A DNA stretch of 9,410 bases from Pseudomonadota bacterium (lineage in GTDB: Bacteria > Pseudomonadota > Gammaproteobacteria > Xanthomonadales > Xanthomonadaceae), in contig JAFAFF010000124.1 in NCBI GenBank assembly GCA_023423605.1, positions 1 through 9,410 of the forward strand, given 5' to 3'. A model generated the notes under the pieces. The model searched no databases. It had not been told where the DNA came from and worked only from the letters and a program-made list of their open reading frames with translations. Both the position numbers and the translations under genes were made by a program. Position 1 is the first letter of the stretch. The number at the start of each line of letters is the position of its first letter. Of this stretch, positions 1 to 7,549 are shown piece by piece.

Positions 1-1650
1 GACGGCGTGCATGCGCTGGTCGAGACGCTGAAGCCACCGTTCTCGCACGCGGTGACCTACCAGCGCTTCGCGCATGACATCGCGGTGCTGGACCTTGGCA
101 GCGGACGCAGCACGGCGGTGGCCAGCCAGCCGCAGGCCGACCGCGTGCCGGTGCATGGGGTGCCGGAGGGCCCGCGTGATTTCGACTGGCGCGCCACCGA
201 CGCGGCCACCCTGGTTTTTGCCGAAGCGCTGGACAAGGGTGACCTGAAGGTGGAGGTGCCGCATCGCGATCGGGTACTGATGCTGCGCGCGCCGTTCACC
301 GGCAAGCCCACCGAGATCGCGCGCACCGCGCAGCGTTTCGATGGCATCGCCTGGACCGCACAGCCGGACGTGGCATTTCTTTTCGAGGAAGACGAGAACC
401 GCCACTGGCAGCAGACGCGCATCGTGGACGTGGACCAGCCGGGCAGGGAAGGGCGCCTGCTGTGGGATCTTTCCAGCGACGAGCTGTATGCCAACCCCGG
501 CAACCTCGTACATACCCGCCTGCCCAACGGCGCGCCGGTGGTGCGCCAGGAAGGCCGTTTCGTGTTCCTGCGCGGGCAGGGCGCGTCGCCGCAGGGCGAC
601 CGGCCCTTCCTGGACCGGCTGGACATGCAGACGCTGAAGACCGAGCGGTTGTTCCGCAGCGATGCCGATGCCTACGAACAGTTCCTTGGATTCACCGCAG
701 ATAGCGGCCGCTACCTCACCTGGCACCAGTCGGTGATGGATCCGCCCAACGCCTTCGTCCGCGTGCAGGGCGATGCCGTGCCTGCAGCGGCCGCGGGCGA
801 AGCGCAGTTCGCATCCACGGCCACCGCGCTCACCCATCTGCTCGATCCGACACCGGAAGTCCGGCAGATCAGGAAGCAACTGGTGACCTACAAGCGCGCC
901 GACGGCGTGGACCTGTCCTTCACCCTGTACACCCCACCGGGTTACCGGCAGGGCCAGCGCGTGCCGGCCATCCTGTACGCCTATCCGGCGGACTTCGCCA
1001 ATGCCGCGCAGGCCGGGCAGGTATCGGGTTCGCAGCAGACCTTCACCCGGCTCGCGCCCTACCGGCTGATGCTGCTGGCGGGCTACGCGGTCATCGACAA
1101 CGCTTCGTTCCCGATCGTTGGCGACCCGAAGACTGCCTATGACACCTACCTGCAGCAGCTGGAGGCCGACGCGAAGGCGGCGGTGGACAAGGCCGTGGAC
1201 ATGGGCGTGGTGGACCGTAACCGCATCGGCGTCACCGGCCACAGCCACGGTGGGCTGATGACCGCAAACCTGGTCGCACATACCGACCTGTTCAAGGCAG
1301 GCGTTGCGACCAGCGGTTCCTACAACAAGACGTTCACCCCGTTCGGGTTCCAGAACGAACGGCGTTCGGTGTGGCAGGCGCAGGATGTGTACCTCGCCGC
1401 GTCGCCGTTCTTCCATGCCGACCGCATCAAGGTGCCGCTGCTGCTCGTGCATGGCGAGGACGATGCCAATCCGGGTACCGAGCCGTTCCAGTCGCGCAAG
1501 CTTTACCAGGCCATCCGTGGCAATGGCGGGATCACCCGGCTGGTGATGCTGCCCAACGAACCGCACTGGTATACGGCGCTGGAATCCAACGAAACGCTGG
1601 TCCAGGAAATGCTCGCGTGGTTCGATACCTACGTGAAGAACGCACATTGA
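1..1650 (+). CDS. S9D-type (glutamyl endopeptidase-like) serine peptidase, 5' end cut by window edge
   Basis: The reading frame is open from base 1, so the start lies outside the window; 549 residues remain. Residues about 1-270 look like the end of a beta-propeller (repeated strand and turn blocks, little homology to cite). Residues about 285-549 are an alpha/beta-hydrolase domain. The nucleophile motif GHSHGG places Ser at residue 415 (codon 1243-1245). The acid is in HGEDDAN (residues 484-490), most likely the second Asp, and the His is in PNEPHWY (His522). The downstream stretch SGSYNKTFTPFGFQNE closely resembles plant chloroplast glutamyl endopeptidase and its bacterial relatives (MEROPS S9D), which are about 800 residues long, so roughly 250-280 residues are missing. 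It probably hydrolyses short peptides, perhaps after Glu. Export cannot be judged because the N-terminus is absent. The next gene is co-directional but 228 bp away, with REP hairpins between them. The general family is very likely; the S9D subfamily is likely. Confidence 0.9.
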   Translation, partial: DGVHALVETLKPPFSHAVTYQRFAHDIAVLDLGSGRSTAVASQPQADRVPVHGVPEGPRDFDWRATDAATLVFAEALDKGDLKVEVPHRDRVLMLRAPFTGKPTEIARTAQRFDGIAWTAQPDVAFLFEEDENRHWQQTRIVDVDQPGREGRLLWDLSSDELYANPGNLVHTRLPNGAPVVRQEGRFVFLRGQGASPQGDRPFLDRLDMQTLKTERLFRSDADAYEQFLGFTADSGRYLTWHQSVMDPPNAFVRVQGDAVPAAAAGEAQFASTATALTHLLDPTPEVRQIRKQLVTYKRADGVDLSFTLYTPPGYRQGQRVPAILYAYPADFANAAQAGQVSGSQQTFTRLAPYRLMLLAGYAVIDNASFPIVGDPKTAYDTYLQQLEADAKAAVDKAVDMGVVDRNRIGVTGHSHGGLMTANLVAHTDLFKAGVATSGSYNKTFTPFGFQNERRSVWQAQDVYLAASPFFHADRIKVPLLLVHGEDDANPGTEPFQSRKLYQAIRGNGGITRLVMLPNEPHWYTALESNETLVQEMLAWFDTYVKNAH

Positions 1651-1675
1651 GCGCAACATACGGCGCGTATCCCAC

Positions 1676-1698
1676 GTAGAGCCGGGCTCTGCCCGGCT
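1676..1698 (+). repeat. SMAG-type REP hairpin (GTAG foot), plus orientation
   Basis: A GTAG foot (1676-1679) is followed by arm AGCCGGGC, loop TCT and arm GCCCGGCT, a perfect 8-bp stem. It lies 26 bp after the peptidase stop codon. The GTAG foot plus a short GC-rich hairpin is the architecture of the Stenotrophomonas GTAG REP family. In the transcript it could protect the 3' end of the peptidase message or slow read-through. There is no T-run, so it is not a classical terminator. Confidence 0.85.
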
Positions 1699-1731
1699 GA
1701 TTCACGTTCCCGCTCTACTCCCGGCGGCCTG

Positions 1732-1756
1732 GTGGGTGACGACCGCTGGTCGTCAC
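1732..1756 (+). repeat. GTGG-class REP hairpin
   Basis: A GTGG foot is followed by arm GTGACGACC, loop GCT and arm GGTCGTCAC, a perfect 9-bp stem. Flanking G1735 and C1757 could add a tenth pair. The same element, with loop GTT, occurs three times between 7416 and 7785. The foot-stem-3-nt-loop layout is identical to that of the GTAG hairpins, so I treat it as a second REP class in the same genome. Confidence 0.8.
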
Positions 1757-1759
1757 CGC

Positions 1760-1782
1760 AGCGGGGCAGAGCCCCGCTCTAC
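1760..1782 (-). repeat. SMAG-type REP hairpin (GTAG foot), minus orientation
   Basis: Read on the minus strand: GTAG foot, arm AGCGGGGC, loop TCT, arm GCCCCGCT. Compared with the copy at 1676 the stem differs at one position on each arm, and the two changes restore pairing. It points towards the plus-oriented copy at 1676, so the pair has the head-to-head layout of a REPIN, with the GTGG hairpin between them. It ends 96 bp before the GH92 start codon. Confidence 0.85.
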
Positions 1783-1866
1783 ACGCACGACCATCGTGGC
1801 GTGCACGCGGGCGGCTGCTCGTACTACCCTGATCACTGAAGGCGCGCGTGCGTGCCGCCCACCGCT

Positions 1867-1872
1867 GGGGAG
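1867..1872 (+). promoter_or_regulatory. Ribosome binding site that fixes the GH92 start
   Basis: GGGGAG lies 6 nt before the ATG at 1879. An in-frame GTG at 1852 would add nine residues ahead of a standard signal peptide and has no such site in front of it, so the ATG is preferred. Confidence 0.7.
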
Positions 1873-1878
1873 TCCGTG

Positions 1879-4263
1879 ATGTCCCGTTCGTTGCTGGTCG
1901 CTGCATCCACCGTGTTGGCCCTGGTGCCGGCTTCGCTGCTGGCGGCCACGTCGCCTGCCGACCTGGCCGCCGAGGTCAATCCCTTCATCGGCACCACCAA
2001 TGCCGGCAACGTGTATCCCGGTCCTTCGATGCCGTTCGGCATGGTGGCCTTCAGCCCCGAGATGACCCCGCTGCCGGGCAAGCGCTTTCCCATCGCCGCA
2101 CCGGGGGGCTACGAGTGGCGTTCGAACGGGGTGCGCGGTTTCAGCCTGACGCGTGTCAACGGCTCCGGCTGTACCGGTGCCAGCGGCGATATCCCGATCA
2201 TGCCGGTCACCGTACCGGTGGAGGTTTCGCCGTCATCGGCCGATGCGGCCACGCGCTACACCAGCCTGCTGGATCACGCGAAGGAGAGCGCCAGCCCCGG
2301 CGCCTATTCGCTGACGCTGGACAACGGCGTCAGCGTTGGCCTGGGGGCAACCGCACGCACGGCCGTGGGCCAGTTCCGTTTCCCTGCCGACAAGCCGGCC
2401 AACCTGCTGTTCCTGACTTCCGACAGCGAAGTGGGCAGCAGCGATTCGCGCATCGTCATCGATGCGGCAACACGCACGGTAAGCGGCTCGGTCACCAGCG
2501 GAAACTTCTGTGGTTATCTGGCCGAAGATCGCCGCGAGAGCTATTACACCCTGCATTTCGTGGCGGAATTCGACCAGCCGTTCGATGTCGGCGGCACCTG
2601 GAAGGATGCCGAGGTGCAGGCAGGCGCGCAGCAGGGCGGCGGTGGCACCACGTATGGCAGCAAGGGCCACCCGCCGGCCGGCAAGGGTGCCGGTGGCTGG
2701 ATCAGTTTCGACCCCGGGACCAGCCCCGTGGTGACCGCGCGCATCGGCATTTCCTACGTGGATGAAGCCGGCGCGCGTGCGAATCTGCGCGCCGAGGCCC
2801 CGGCGGGCACGTCGCTGGAGAAAGTGCAGGCCGACACGCGGGCGCACTGGAACCGGACGCTCGGCCAGGTACGCATCAGCGGCGGCACGCCGGATGAGCG
2901 CACGGTGTTCTACACCGCGCTGTATCACTCCCTGCTGGCACCGAATCTGTTCAGCGATGGCGATGGACGGTACCGCGGCATGGACGGCAAGGTGCATGCG
3001 CTGGCCAAGGGACAGCGCGCGCAGTATGCGAACTATTCCGGCTGGGACGTCTATCGCTCGCAGCTGCAACTGGTGACGCTGCTGCAGCCACAGATCGGCT
3101 CGGACATCGCGCAGTCGCTGCTCAACCAGGCCGACCAGAACGGCGGCGTCTGGGACCGCTGGACCCACCTGACCGGCGCGACCGGGGTCATGAACGGCGA
3201 TCCTTCTCCGCCATCGGTGGCGGCCATCCATGCGTTCGGTGGCCGGCGCTTCGATCTCAAGCGCGCCTATGCTTCGTTGAAACAGGCCGCAACGGTTCCC
3301 ACTGCGCGCGATCTCAGCCGCAAGGGCTGTCCGGTGTTGTGCGTGGGCCAGCGTCCGGGGCTGGACCAATGGCTTGAACACCAGTACATGCCGGTGGGCG
3401 CGCCGGGCTGGGGCAGCGCGGCGGACACCCTGGAACTGGTCGCGGCGGATTTCGGTCTCTCCGAACTGGCGCGCGCGGCGGGAGACCCATCCGGAGCCCG
3501 CGTGTTCCGGGAGCGCTCCGGATGGTGGCGCAATCTGTTCAACCCGCAGGCGACCGCACAGGGCGGATACATCCAGCCGCGCAATGCCGACGGCAGCTGG
3601 GCGGCATTCGATCCGGCCGCCGACGACGGGTTCGTTGAAGGCAGCGGTGCGCAGTACCTGTGGATGGTGCCGTTCGATCCGGCCGGGCTGGTCGAGCAAC
3701 TGGGCGGGCGGGACGCGGCAATCGCGCGCATGGACGCGTTCTTCCGCAAGGACAATGGTGACTGGGCGGTCACGAAATCCGGGCCGCTGCATGCCGAACT
3801 GGACAACGAACCGTCCATCGCCGCACCGTGGCTGTACAACTTCGTAGGACAGCCCTGGAAGACCCAGGAGACCGTGCGCCAGGCGATGCGGCAGATCTGG
3901 ACCAACGCGCCGGAAGGCATGCCGGGCAATGACGACCTGGGGCAGATGTCGTCCTGGTATGTGTGGTCCGCGCTGGGCCTGTATCCGCTGTATCCCGGTC
4001 GTGCGGAGCTGGTGATCGGCAGCCCGCTGTTCGCACAGGCGGTGATTGAACGCCCGGGCGCGAAGATCGTGGTCAAGGCCGAGGGCGCGGCGATGGATGC
4101 TCCTTACGTGCAGTCGCTGAAGGTGGACGGCAAGGACAGCGGAAGAAGCTGGCTGCCGGCGGATTTCGTCGAACGCGGTGGCACGCTGGAGTTCACCCTG
4201 GGCACCGCGAAGAACACGGCATGGGGGACGAACGAGGTCCCGCCGTCCCATGGTCCGAAGTGA
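1879..4263 (+). CDS. Secreted GH92 family alpha-mannosidase
   Basis: A 794-residue exo-acting mannosidase of glycoside hydrolase family 92. Family members are calcium-dependent and inverting, and most remove alpha-1,2-linked (some alpha-1,3, -1,4 or -1,6) mannose from N-glycans or yeast mannan. Residues 1-22 are a Sec signal peptide (Arg3, hydrophobic core, likely cut near Ala22-Ala23); there is no lipobox Cys, so it is periplasmic or secreted. Family blocks in order: PFIGT..GN.YPG..MPFGMV (35-53), SGWDVYRSQ (from about 387, Trp389), FVEGSGAQYLW with Glu587 as the likely catalytic acid, DNEPS (Glu644), GQPWKTQETVR, and NDDLGQMSSWYVWSALG (684-700) with the Asp pair expected to act as base and bind calcium. 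The length matches the family. The EGSGAQY and NEPSIAAPW blocks differ from the EGN..QY and NEPS.HI forms I recall from Bacteroides enzymes, so the linkage preference is open. The esterase gene follows after 10 bp, most likely in the same operon. Confidence 0.93.
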   Translation: MSRSLLVAASTVLALVPASLLAATSPADLAAEVNPFIGTTNAGNVYPGPSMPFGMVAFSPEMTPLPGKRFPIAAPGGYEWRSNGVRGFSLTRVNGSGCTGASGDIPIMPVTVPVEVSPSSADAATRYTSLLDHAKESASPGAYSLTLDNGVSVGLGATARTAVGQFRFPADKPANLLFLTSDSEVGSSDSRIVIDAATRTVSGSVTSGNFCGYLAEDRRESYYTLHFVAEFDQPFDVGGTWKDAEVQAGAQQGGGGTTYGSKGHPPAGKGAGGWISFDPGTSPVVTARIGISYVDEAGARANLRAEAPAGTSLEKVQADTRAHWNRTLGQVRISGGTPDERTVFYTALYHSLLAPNLFSDGDGRYRGMDGKVHALAKGQRAQYANYSGWDVYRSQLQLVTLLQPQIGSDIAQSLLNQADQNGGVWDRWTHLTGATGVMNGDPSPPSVAAIHAFGGRRFDLKRAYASLKQAATVPTARDLSRKGCPVLCVGQRPGLDQWLEHQYMPVGAPGWGSAADTLELVAADFGLSELARAAGDPSGARVFRERSGWWRNLFNPQATAQGGYIQPRNADGSWAAFDPAADDGFVEGSGAQYLWMVPFDPAGLVEQLGGRDAAIARMDAFFRKDNGDWAVTKSGPLHAELDNEPSIAAPWLYNFVGQPWKTQETVRQAMRQIWTNAPEGMPGNDDLGQMSSWYVWSALGLYPLYPGRAELVIGSPLFAQAVIERPGAKIVVKAEGAAMDAPYVQSLKVDGKDSGRSWLPADFVERGGTLEFTLGTAKNTAWGTNEVPPSHGPK

Positions 4264-4273
4264 GGGCAGGCTG

Positions 4274-5062
4274 ATGAACAGTGCGCGCAGGGCCTGGATC
4301 ATGGCCTCGACGCTGCTGATGACGCTGGTTGGCACGGGCGTACGGGCGGCGGACGACGCTGCGGTTTCACCGCTGCTCGACAAGCCAGCCGGCCAGCTGA
4401 CGCTTGACGAAGTGCAGGCGCTGCAGCAGCGGGTACGCGACTTCGCACAGCTGCAGCGGTACCGGCACGAGAACGCAGCCCTGCCACCGGTGGTGGCCAC
4501 GGCACCGCGCGTGGTGTTCTTCGGCGATTCCATCACCGAAGGCTGGGGCCGCACCGGCAGCAGCAGCTTCTTCCCGGGCAAGGGCTACATCAACCGTGGC
4601 ATCTCCGGGCAGACCACGGCGCAGATGCTGTTGCGTTTCCGCCAGGATGTCATCGCGCTGAAGCCGGCCGTAGTGGTCATCCTGGCCGGCACCAATGACA
4701 TCGCCGGCAACACCGGTCCAGCCCCGCAGGCGATGATCGAAGCCAACCTGCAGTCCATGCTCGAACTTGCCAGGCTGCACGGAATCGCGGTGATACTTGC
4801 GTCGGTGCTGCCCGTGAGCGATTACCCTTGGCAGCCAGGCATCGCCCCGGCCGACAAGGTGCGGTCGTTGAACGCGGCGCTGAAGCGCCATGCGCAGCGC
4901 ATGGGTGTGCAGTATCTGGATTACCACGCCGCACTGGCCAATGCCGAGGGCGGGCTGGACAGGACGCTGGCGGAGGATGGCGTGCATCCCACCGCAGAGG
5001 GTTACGCGCGCATGGCGCCGTTGGTGCAGCGCGCGATCGATGTCGCCTTGCATGGCAGGTGA
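4274..5062 (+). CDS. Secreted SGNH/GDSL-family esterase
   Basis: A 262-residue serine hydrolase of the SGNH fold (GDSL-like lipase/acylhydrolase). The ATG at 4274 is chosen because it follows a purine-rich AGGGCAGG stretch and begins a signal peptide (Arg5-Arg6, hydrophobic core, likely cut near Ala25-Ala26). The in-frame extension back to 4178 lies inside the GH92 gene. All four blocks are present: GDSITEG with Ser86, the block II Gly in RGISGQTT, GTND with Asn141, and EDGVHP with Asp235 and His238, so it should be active. Residues 27-70 (LTLDEVQALQQRVRDFAQL region) look helical and are outside the core fold. The substrate is not shown by sequence; deacylation of a glycan or release of a small acyl ester is plausible given translation 10 bp after a mannosidase, but this is inference from position. 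Generic alternatives are arylesterase or lysophospholipase-like activity. Confidence 0.9.
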   Translation: MNSARRAWIMASTLLMTLVGTGVRAADDAAVSPLLDKPAGQLTLDEVQALQQRVRDFAQLQRYRHENAALPPVVATAPRVVFFGDSITEGWGRTGSSSFFPGKGYINRGISGQTTAQMLLRFRQDVIALKPAVVVILAGTNDIAGNTGPAPQAMIEANLQSMLELARLHGIAVILASVLPVSDYPWQPGIAPADKVRSLNAALKRHAQRMGVQYLDYHAALANAEGGLDRTLAEDGVHPTAEGYARMAPLVQRAIDVALHGR

Positions 5063-5099
5063 TGCCTGCGGTTAAGGTGGGTGGTGGATTGCGCAGGCA
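5063..5099. other. Inverted repeat directly after the esterase stop codon
   Basis: TGCCTGCG (5063-5070) and CGCAGGCA (5092-5099) are perfect 8-bp complements around a 21-nt loop that holds a GTGGGTGGTGG run. It begins at the base after the TGA. No T-run follows, so an intrinsic terminator is only possible, not shown; it may also be chance. Confidence 0.35.
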
Positions 5100-5111
5100 G
5101 GCGGTCCGGGC

Positions 5112-5134
5112 AGCCGGCCAGAGGCCGGCTCTAC
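5112..5134 (-). repeat. SMAG-type REP hairpin between convergent genes
   Basis: On the minus strand: GTAG foot, arm AGCCGGCC, loop TCT, arm GGCCGGCT. It lies between the convergent esterase and receptor genes, 11 bp beyond the receptor stop codon, a typical place for REP elements. As a symmetric hairpin it could act on either transcript. Its stem differs from the 1676 copy by one paired change. Confidence 0.85.
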
Positions 5135-5145
5135 ACGGTCATGGA

Positions 5146-7275
5146 TTACCAGCTGCGGATGCGGAACCCCGCATATACGCCGAAGCCTTCGCCGGGCGTT
5201 GAGCGTGCGACATCCGTTCCGCTGTCGTCGTACCCGGGAGTAACGGTAGCGGCGTAGTGGCGGTCGCCCAGGTTGCGCAGTTCCAGCCAGCCCTGCCAGC
5301 GGCCGCTGGGCGCATCGAAGCCGAAACGGCTGCCGAAGATGACGTGGCTGTCGGCGCTGAAACTGTTTGCGTAGTCCACGAACATCTTCGATGCGTATTC
5401 GGTGTTCAATGCCGCGTAGAAGCCGGAGCCATGGTCGTAGCGGAGTTCGCCCTGGTAGTAATGCCGTGGCAGGCCGGGCAGGCGGTTGCTGCCGAAGCGG
5501 TCATCATGGCGGTAGCGGAAATCGCTGAAGGTGTAGGCCTGGCGCAGCGACACCCGGCCACGGCCATGCTGCCACAACGTGCTGTCCAGGCCGGCTTCCA
5601 CGCCACGATGCAGGGTCGGGCTGGCGTTGTTCTCGGCGATGAACAGGTTCGGCACGGGAAACAGTTCCACGCTCAGCAGTTCATGGCGGACATGCGCGTA
5701 ATAGCCGGTGAGTTCCCAGCGTCCGATCCCGGCCTCGCCGCGCGCGCCGAGCTCCAGCGTGCTGGCGGTCTGGTTGGCAAGCGGGACCGGCGCCCGCTGG
5801 CGGCCGCTCGATGCACCGTTGCCGGGCGCGAAGTACTGGTTGGAGCCCCAGATCATCGACCATGGGTGCCCCGGTTCCACCGAACGGCTCAGGTTGCCGA
5901 ACCACTGCGTGGCCGGTGAAGCCTGCCAGGTGAAGCCCAACCGTGGCGCGTAATCCCAGTCCTGTCCGTGCAGCCGTTCGGGTGTAGCGGGCCAGGTGAC
6001 CTGCACATCGCGCCGGGTCTGTATCACCGCCAGCCCGGTCTGCAGGCGCAGCGCCTCGGTCAGCGCCAGTTCGTTGCTGACGTGCAGCGTGCTGTCGGTG
6101 CCATGGTGCGAAAAATCACGCGTGTGCGTGCCGGCCGGATAGCCGTTGCTGGCAAAGCGCAGCGTTTCGCGCACGTCGGCATCCAGGTCGTGGGTAACAC
6201 GCAGGCCCACAGTGGTGACGCTGTCCCTGCCGAACAGCGCGTGGCGGCGCTGGTAATCCAGCGTCGCGTTGAGGTTGGCGTAATCCAGCTGCTGCCGGTA
6301 CAGGCTTTCGTTCAAGTCCATCGGATAGCGGTGATACACCAGCCCGGCCTGCAGCGAGGAATCCCCGTCGATCTGCAGCGTGGTCATGTTGCCGATCCAT
6401 GTGCTGCCCGGTTGCGGTCGCTTCGCGTCGATCGACAGATTGGCCGGATTGGCAGCGCGCGGATCGTTGCGGATCTGTGCGCGCGTCAGCCGTCCGGGCG
6501 TTTCATGGTTGGTTTCGCGGTAGCGCAGGAAGAAGCGGGTCTGCAGTTCCGGGCTGATCTGCCAGCCGATGTTGGCCATCGCGCCCTTGCCATCACCGGA
6601 GGCATGATCCTGGTAGCCGTCGTACTCGGTATCGGCATAGTTGACGTAGTAGTCCAGCGCGCCCTGTTCTCCGCCATAGCCGAGGCTGCGCTTCTGGTAA
6701 CCATGGCTGCCGGCTTCGTAGTGCACGTCGAAACCGGGCGCATCACGGCCGTTGCGTGATACGTAGTTGATCGCACCGCCCAGCGCCAGCGCTCCGCGCT
6801 CGAATCCGTTGGCGCCACGCAACACCTCCACGCGCGACAGCCATACCGGTTCCAGCAGTTCGTACGGCGTTCCGCCGGGCCCGCTAAACGGCAGCCCATC
6901 CAGCGACACGGCAATGCCCGACGCATGCGCGCCGGGACCGCGGTTGATGCCGGACCCACGGATGGACACCTTGGCGCCCTCGTTGCCGGGCGACTGCGCG
7001 CTGATGCCCGGCTGATAGGCCAGTACATCGGCGGTGCCGCCCACGCGGCCCTGCGATACCTTTTCGAGATCGATCACGTTGCCGGCACCGGGGACGCGTT
7101 GCAGCGCCTTGCGGGCATTGACGGTGGAGCTGGCGGCATTGACGTCCACGCGATCCAGCGTAGTGGCCTGCATGGCCGGGGCAGCGTGCGCGGTGGCTAC
7201 CGCCAGGAGGCAGCTGGCGACACACAGCGAAAGGAGGGCAGGGCGGAGCGTTGCAAAGCGGGTCTGGAAAGGCAT
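5146..7275 (-). CDS. TonB-dependent outer-membrane receptor (siderophore/FecA-like type)
   Basis: A 709-residue outer-membrane transporter powered by TonB-ExbBD, taking up a ligand such as a ferric chelate. The ATG at 7275 gives a clear signal peptide (Arg6, Arg11, hydrophobic core, cut near Ala31-Ala32). The frame stays open upstream to 7722, but that part is repeat DNA. TLDRVDV (39-45) is a TonB-box candidate. The plug domain covers about 55-170: DVLAYQPGISAQ, VSIRGSGINRGPG (Arg106), DGLPFSGPGGTPYELLEP, VEVLRGANGFERGALALGGA. The rest is the 22-strand barrel, ending GVYAGFRIRSW with a C-terminal aromatic residue as expected. No strong ribosome site precedes the ATG. I see no Fur-box-like sequence in the 119 bp ahead of the repeat block, so iron control is unproven. 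No ABC importer, anti-sigma or sigma gene adjoins it. hutU lies upstream on the same strand, but 527 bp away. The TonB receptor call is certain; the ligand is unknown. Confidence 0.93.
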   Translation of the reverse strand: MPFQTRFATLRPALLSLCVASCLLAVATAHAAPAMQATTLDRVDVNAASSTVNARKALQRVPGAGNVIDLEKVSQGRVGGTADVLAYQPGISAQSPGNEGAKVSIRGSGINRGPGAHASGIAVSLDGLPFSGPGGTPYELLEPVWLSRVEVLRGANGFERGALALGGAINYVSRNGRDAPGFDVHYEAGSHGYQKRSLGYGGEQGALDYYVNYADTEYDGYQDHASGDGKGAMANIGWQISPELQTRFFLRYRETNHETPGRLTRAQIRNDPRAANPANLSIDAKRPQPGSTWIGNMTTLQIDGDSSLQAGLVYHRYPMDLNESLYRQQLDYANLNATLDYQRRHALFGRDSVTTVGLRVTHDLDADVRETLRFASNGYPAGTHTRDFSHHGTDSTLHVSNELALTEALRLQTGLAVIQTRRDVQVTWPATPERLHGQDWDYAPRLGFTWQASPATQWFGNLSRSVEPGHPWSMIWGSNQYFAPGNGASSGRQRAPVPLANQTASTLELGARGEAGIGRWELTGYYAHVRHELLSVELFPVPNLFIAENNASPTLHRGVEAGLDSTLWQHGRGRVSLRQAYTFSDFRYRHDDRFGSNRLPGLPRHYYQGELRYDHGSGFYAALNTEYASKMFVDYANSFSADSHVIFGSRFGFDAPSGRWQGWLELRNLGDRHYAATVTPGYDDSGTDVARSTPGEGFGVYAGFRIRSW

Positions 7276-7394
7276 CGAGGAACCGGTGCGGGCAGTGAGG
7301 GAAACGCATCGTGGCCCAGGCACGAATCCTGTAAACCATTCAGCTTCCGCGAAAGTTAACAGGAAGGTGGGTGTTGCGCAATGCGACCCCGTCC

Positions 7395-7530
7395 GGTGGG
7401 TGATGACCCCGTCCGGTGGGTGACGACCGTTGGTCGTCACTGGCTTGCCGCAGCCTCTCTGCCACGGCGCTGCGCGCCGCCGCCGCGACCAACGGTCGGG
7501 CGCCACCACTCCCGTTTCTGCTCCTGGTGG
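7395..7530. repeat. REPIN-like direct repeat, copy 1
   Basis: Near-identical to 7608-7743 (offset exactly 213 bp, about four mismatches in 136 bp by eye). It contains a plus-oriented GTGG hairpin (7416-7440: GTGG, GTGACGACC, GTT, GGTCGTCAC), a spacer of about 41 bp, and a minus-oriented partner (7482-7506: GTGG foot at 7506-7503 and core CGACC-GTT-GGTCG). The outer arm of the partner has decayed, leaving 5 bp of stem. Two REPs facing each other around a spacer is the layout of a REPIN, a non-autonomous mobile unit moved by RAYT transposases. No RAYT gene is in the window. Confidence 0.8.
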
Positions 7531-7549
7531 GGAAGCCCGACCAACCCTG

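Noticed and set aside
1676..1782. Rho-independent terminator after the peptidase gene
   Set aside because: The hairpins are strong but none is followed by a T-run, and their GTAG/GTGG feet identify them as REP elements.
1852..1878. GTG start giving nine more residues on GH92
   Set aside because: It would place extra residues before a normal signal peptide and lacks a ribosome site; the ATG at 1879 follows GGGGAG at good spacing.
4178..4273. Upstream start for the esterase overlapping GH92
   Set aside because: The extension is Arg-rich shadow of GH92 codons; the ATG at 4274 starts a signal peptide after a ribosome site.
2233..4581. 782-codon open frame on the minus strand opposite GH92 and the esterase
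   Set aside because: It overlaps two well-supported genes, shows no recognisable domain, and is the kind of long antisense frame expected at this GC content.
5257..6759. Two plus-strand open frames of 220 and 263 codons inside the receptor gene
   Set aside because: Both are antisense to clear TonB-receptor sequence, with no motif or ribosome site to support them.
7276..7394. Fur box or sigma-70 promoter ahead of the receptor gene
   Set aside because: No stretch resembles the alternating GATAAT-type Fur site. A TTGCGC with a weak TAACTT 17 bp later on the minus strand is too poor a match to claim.
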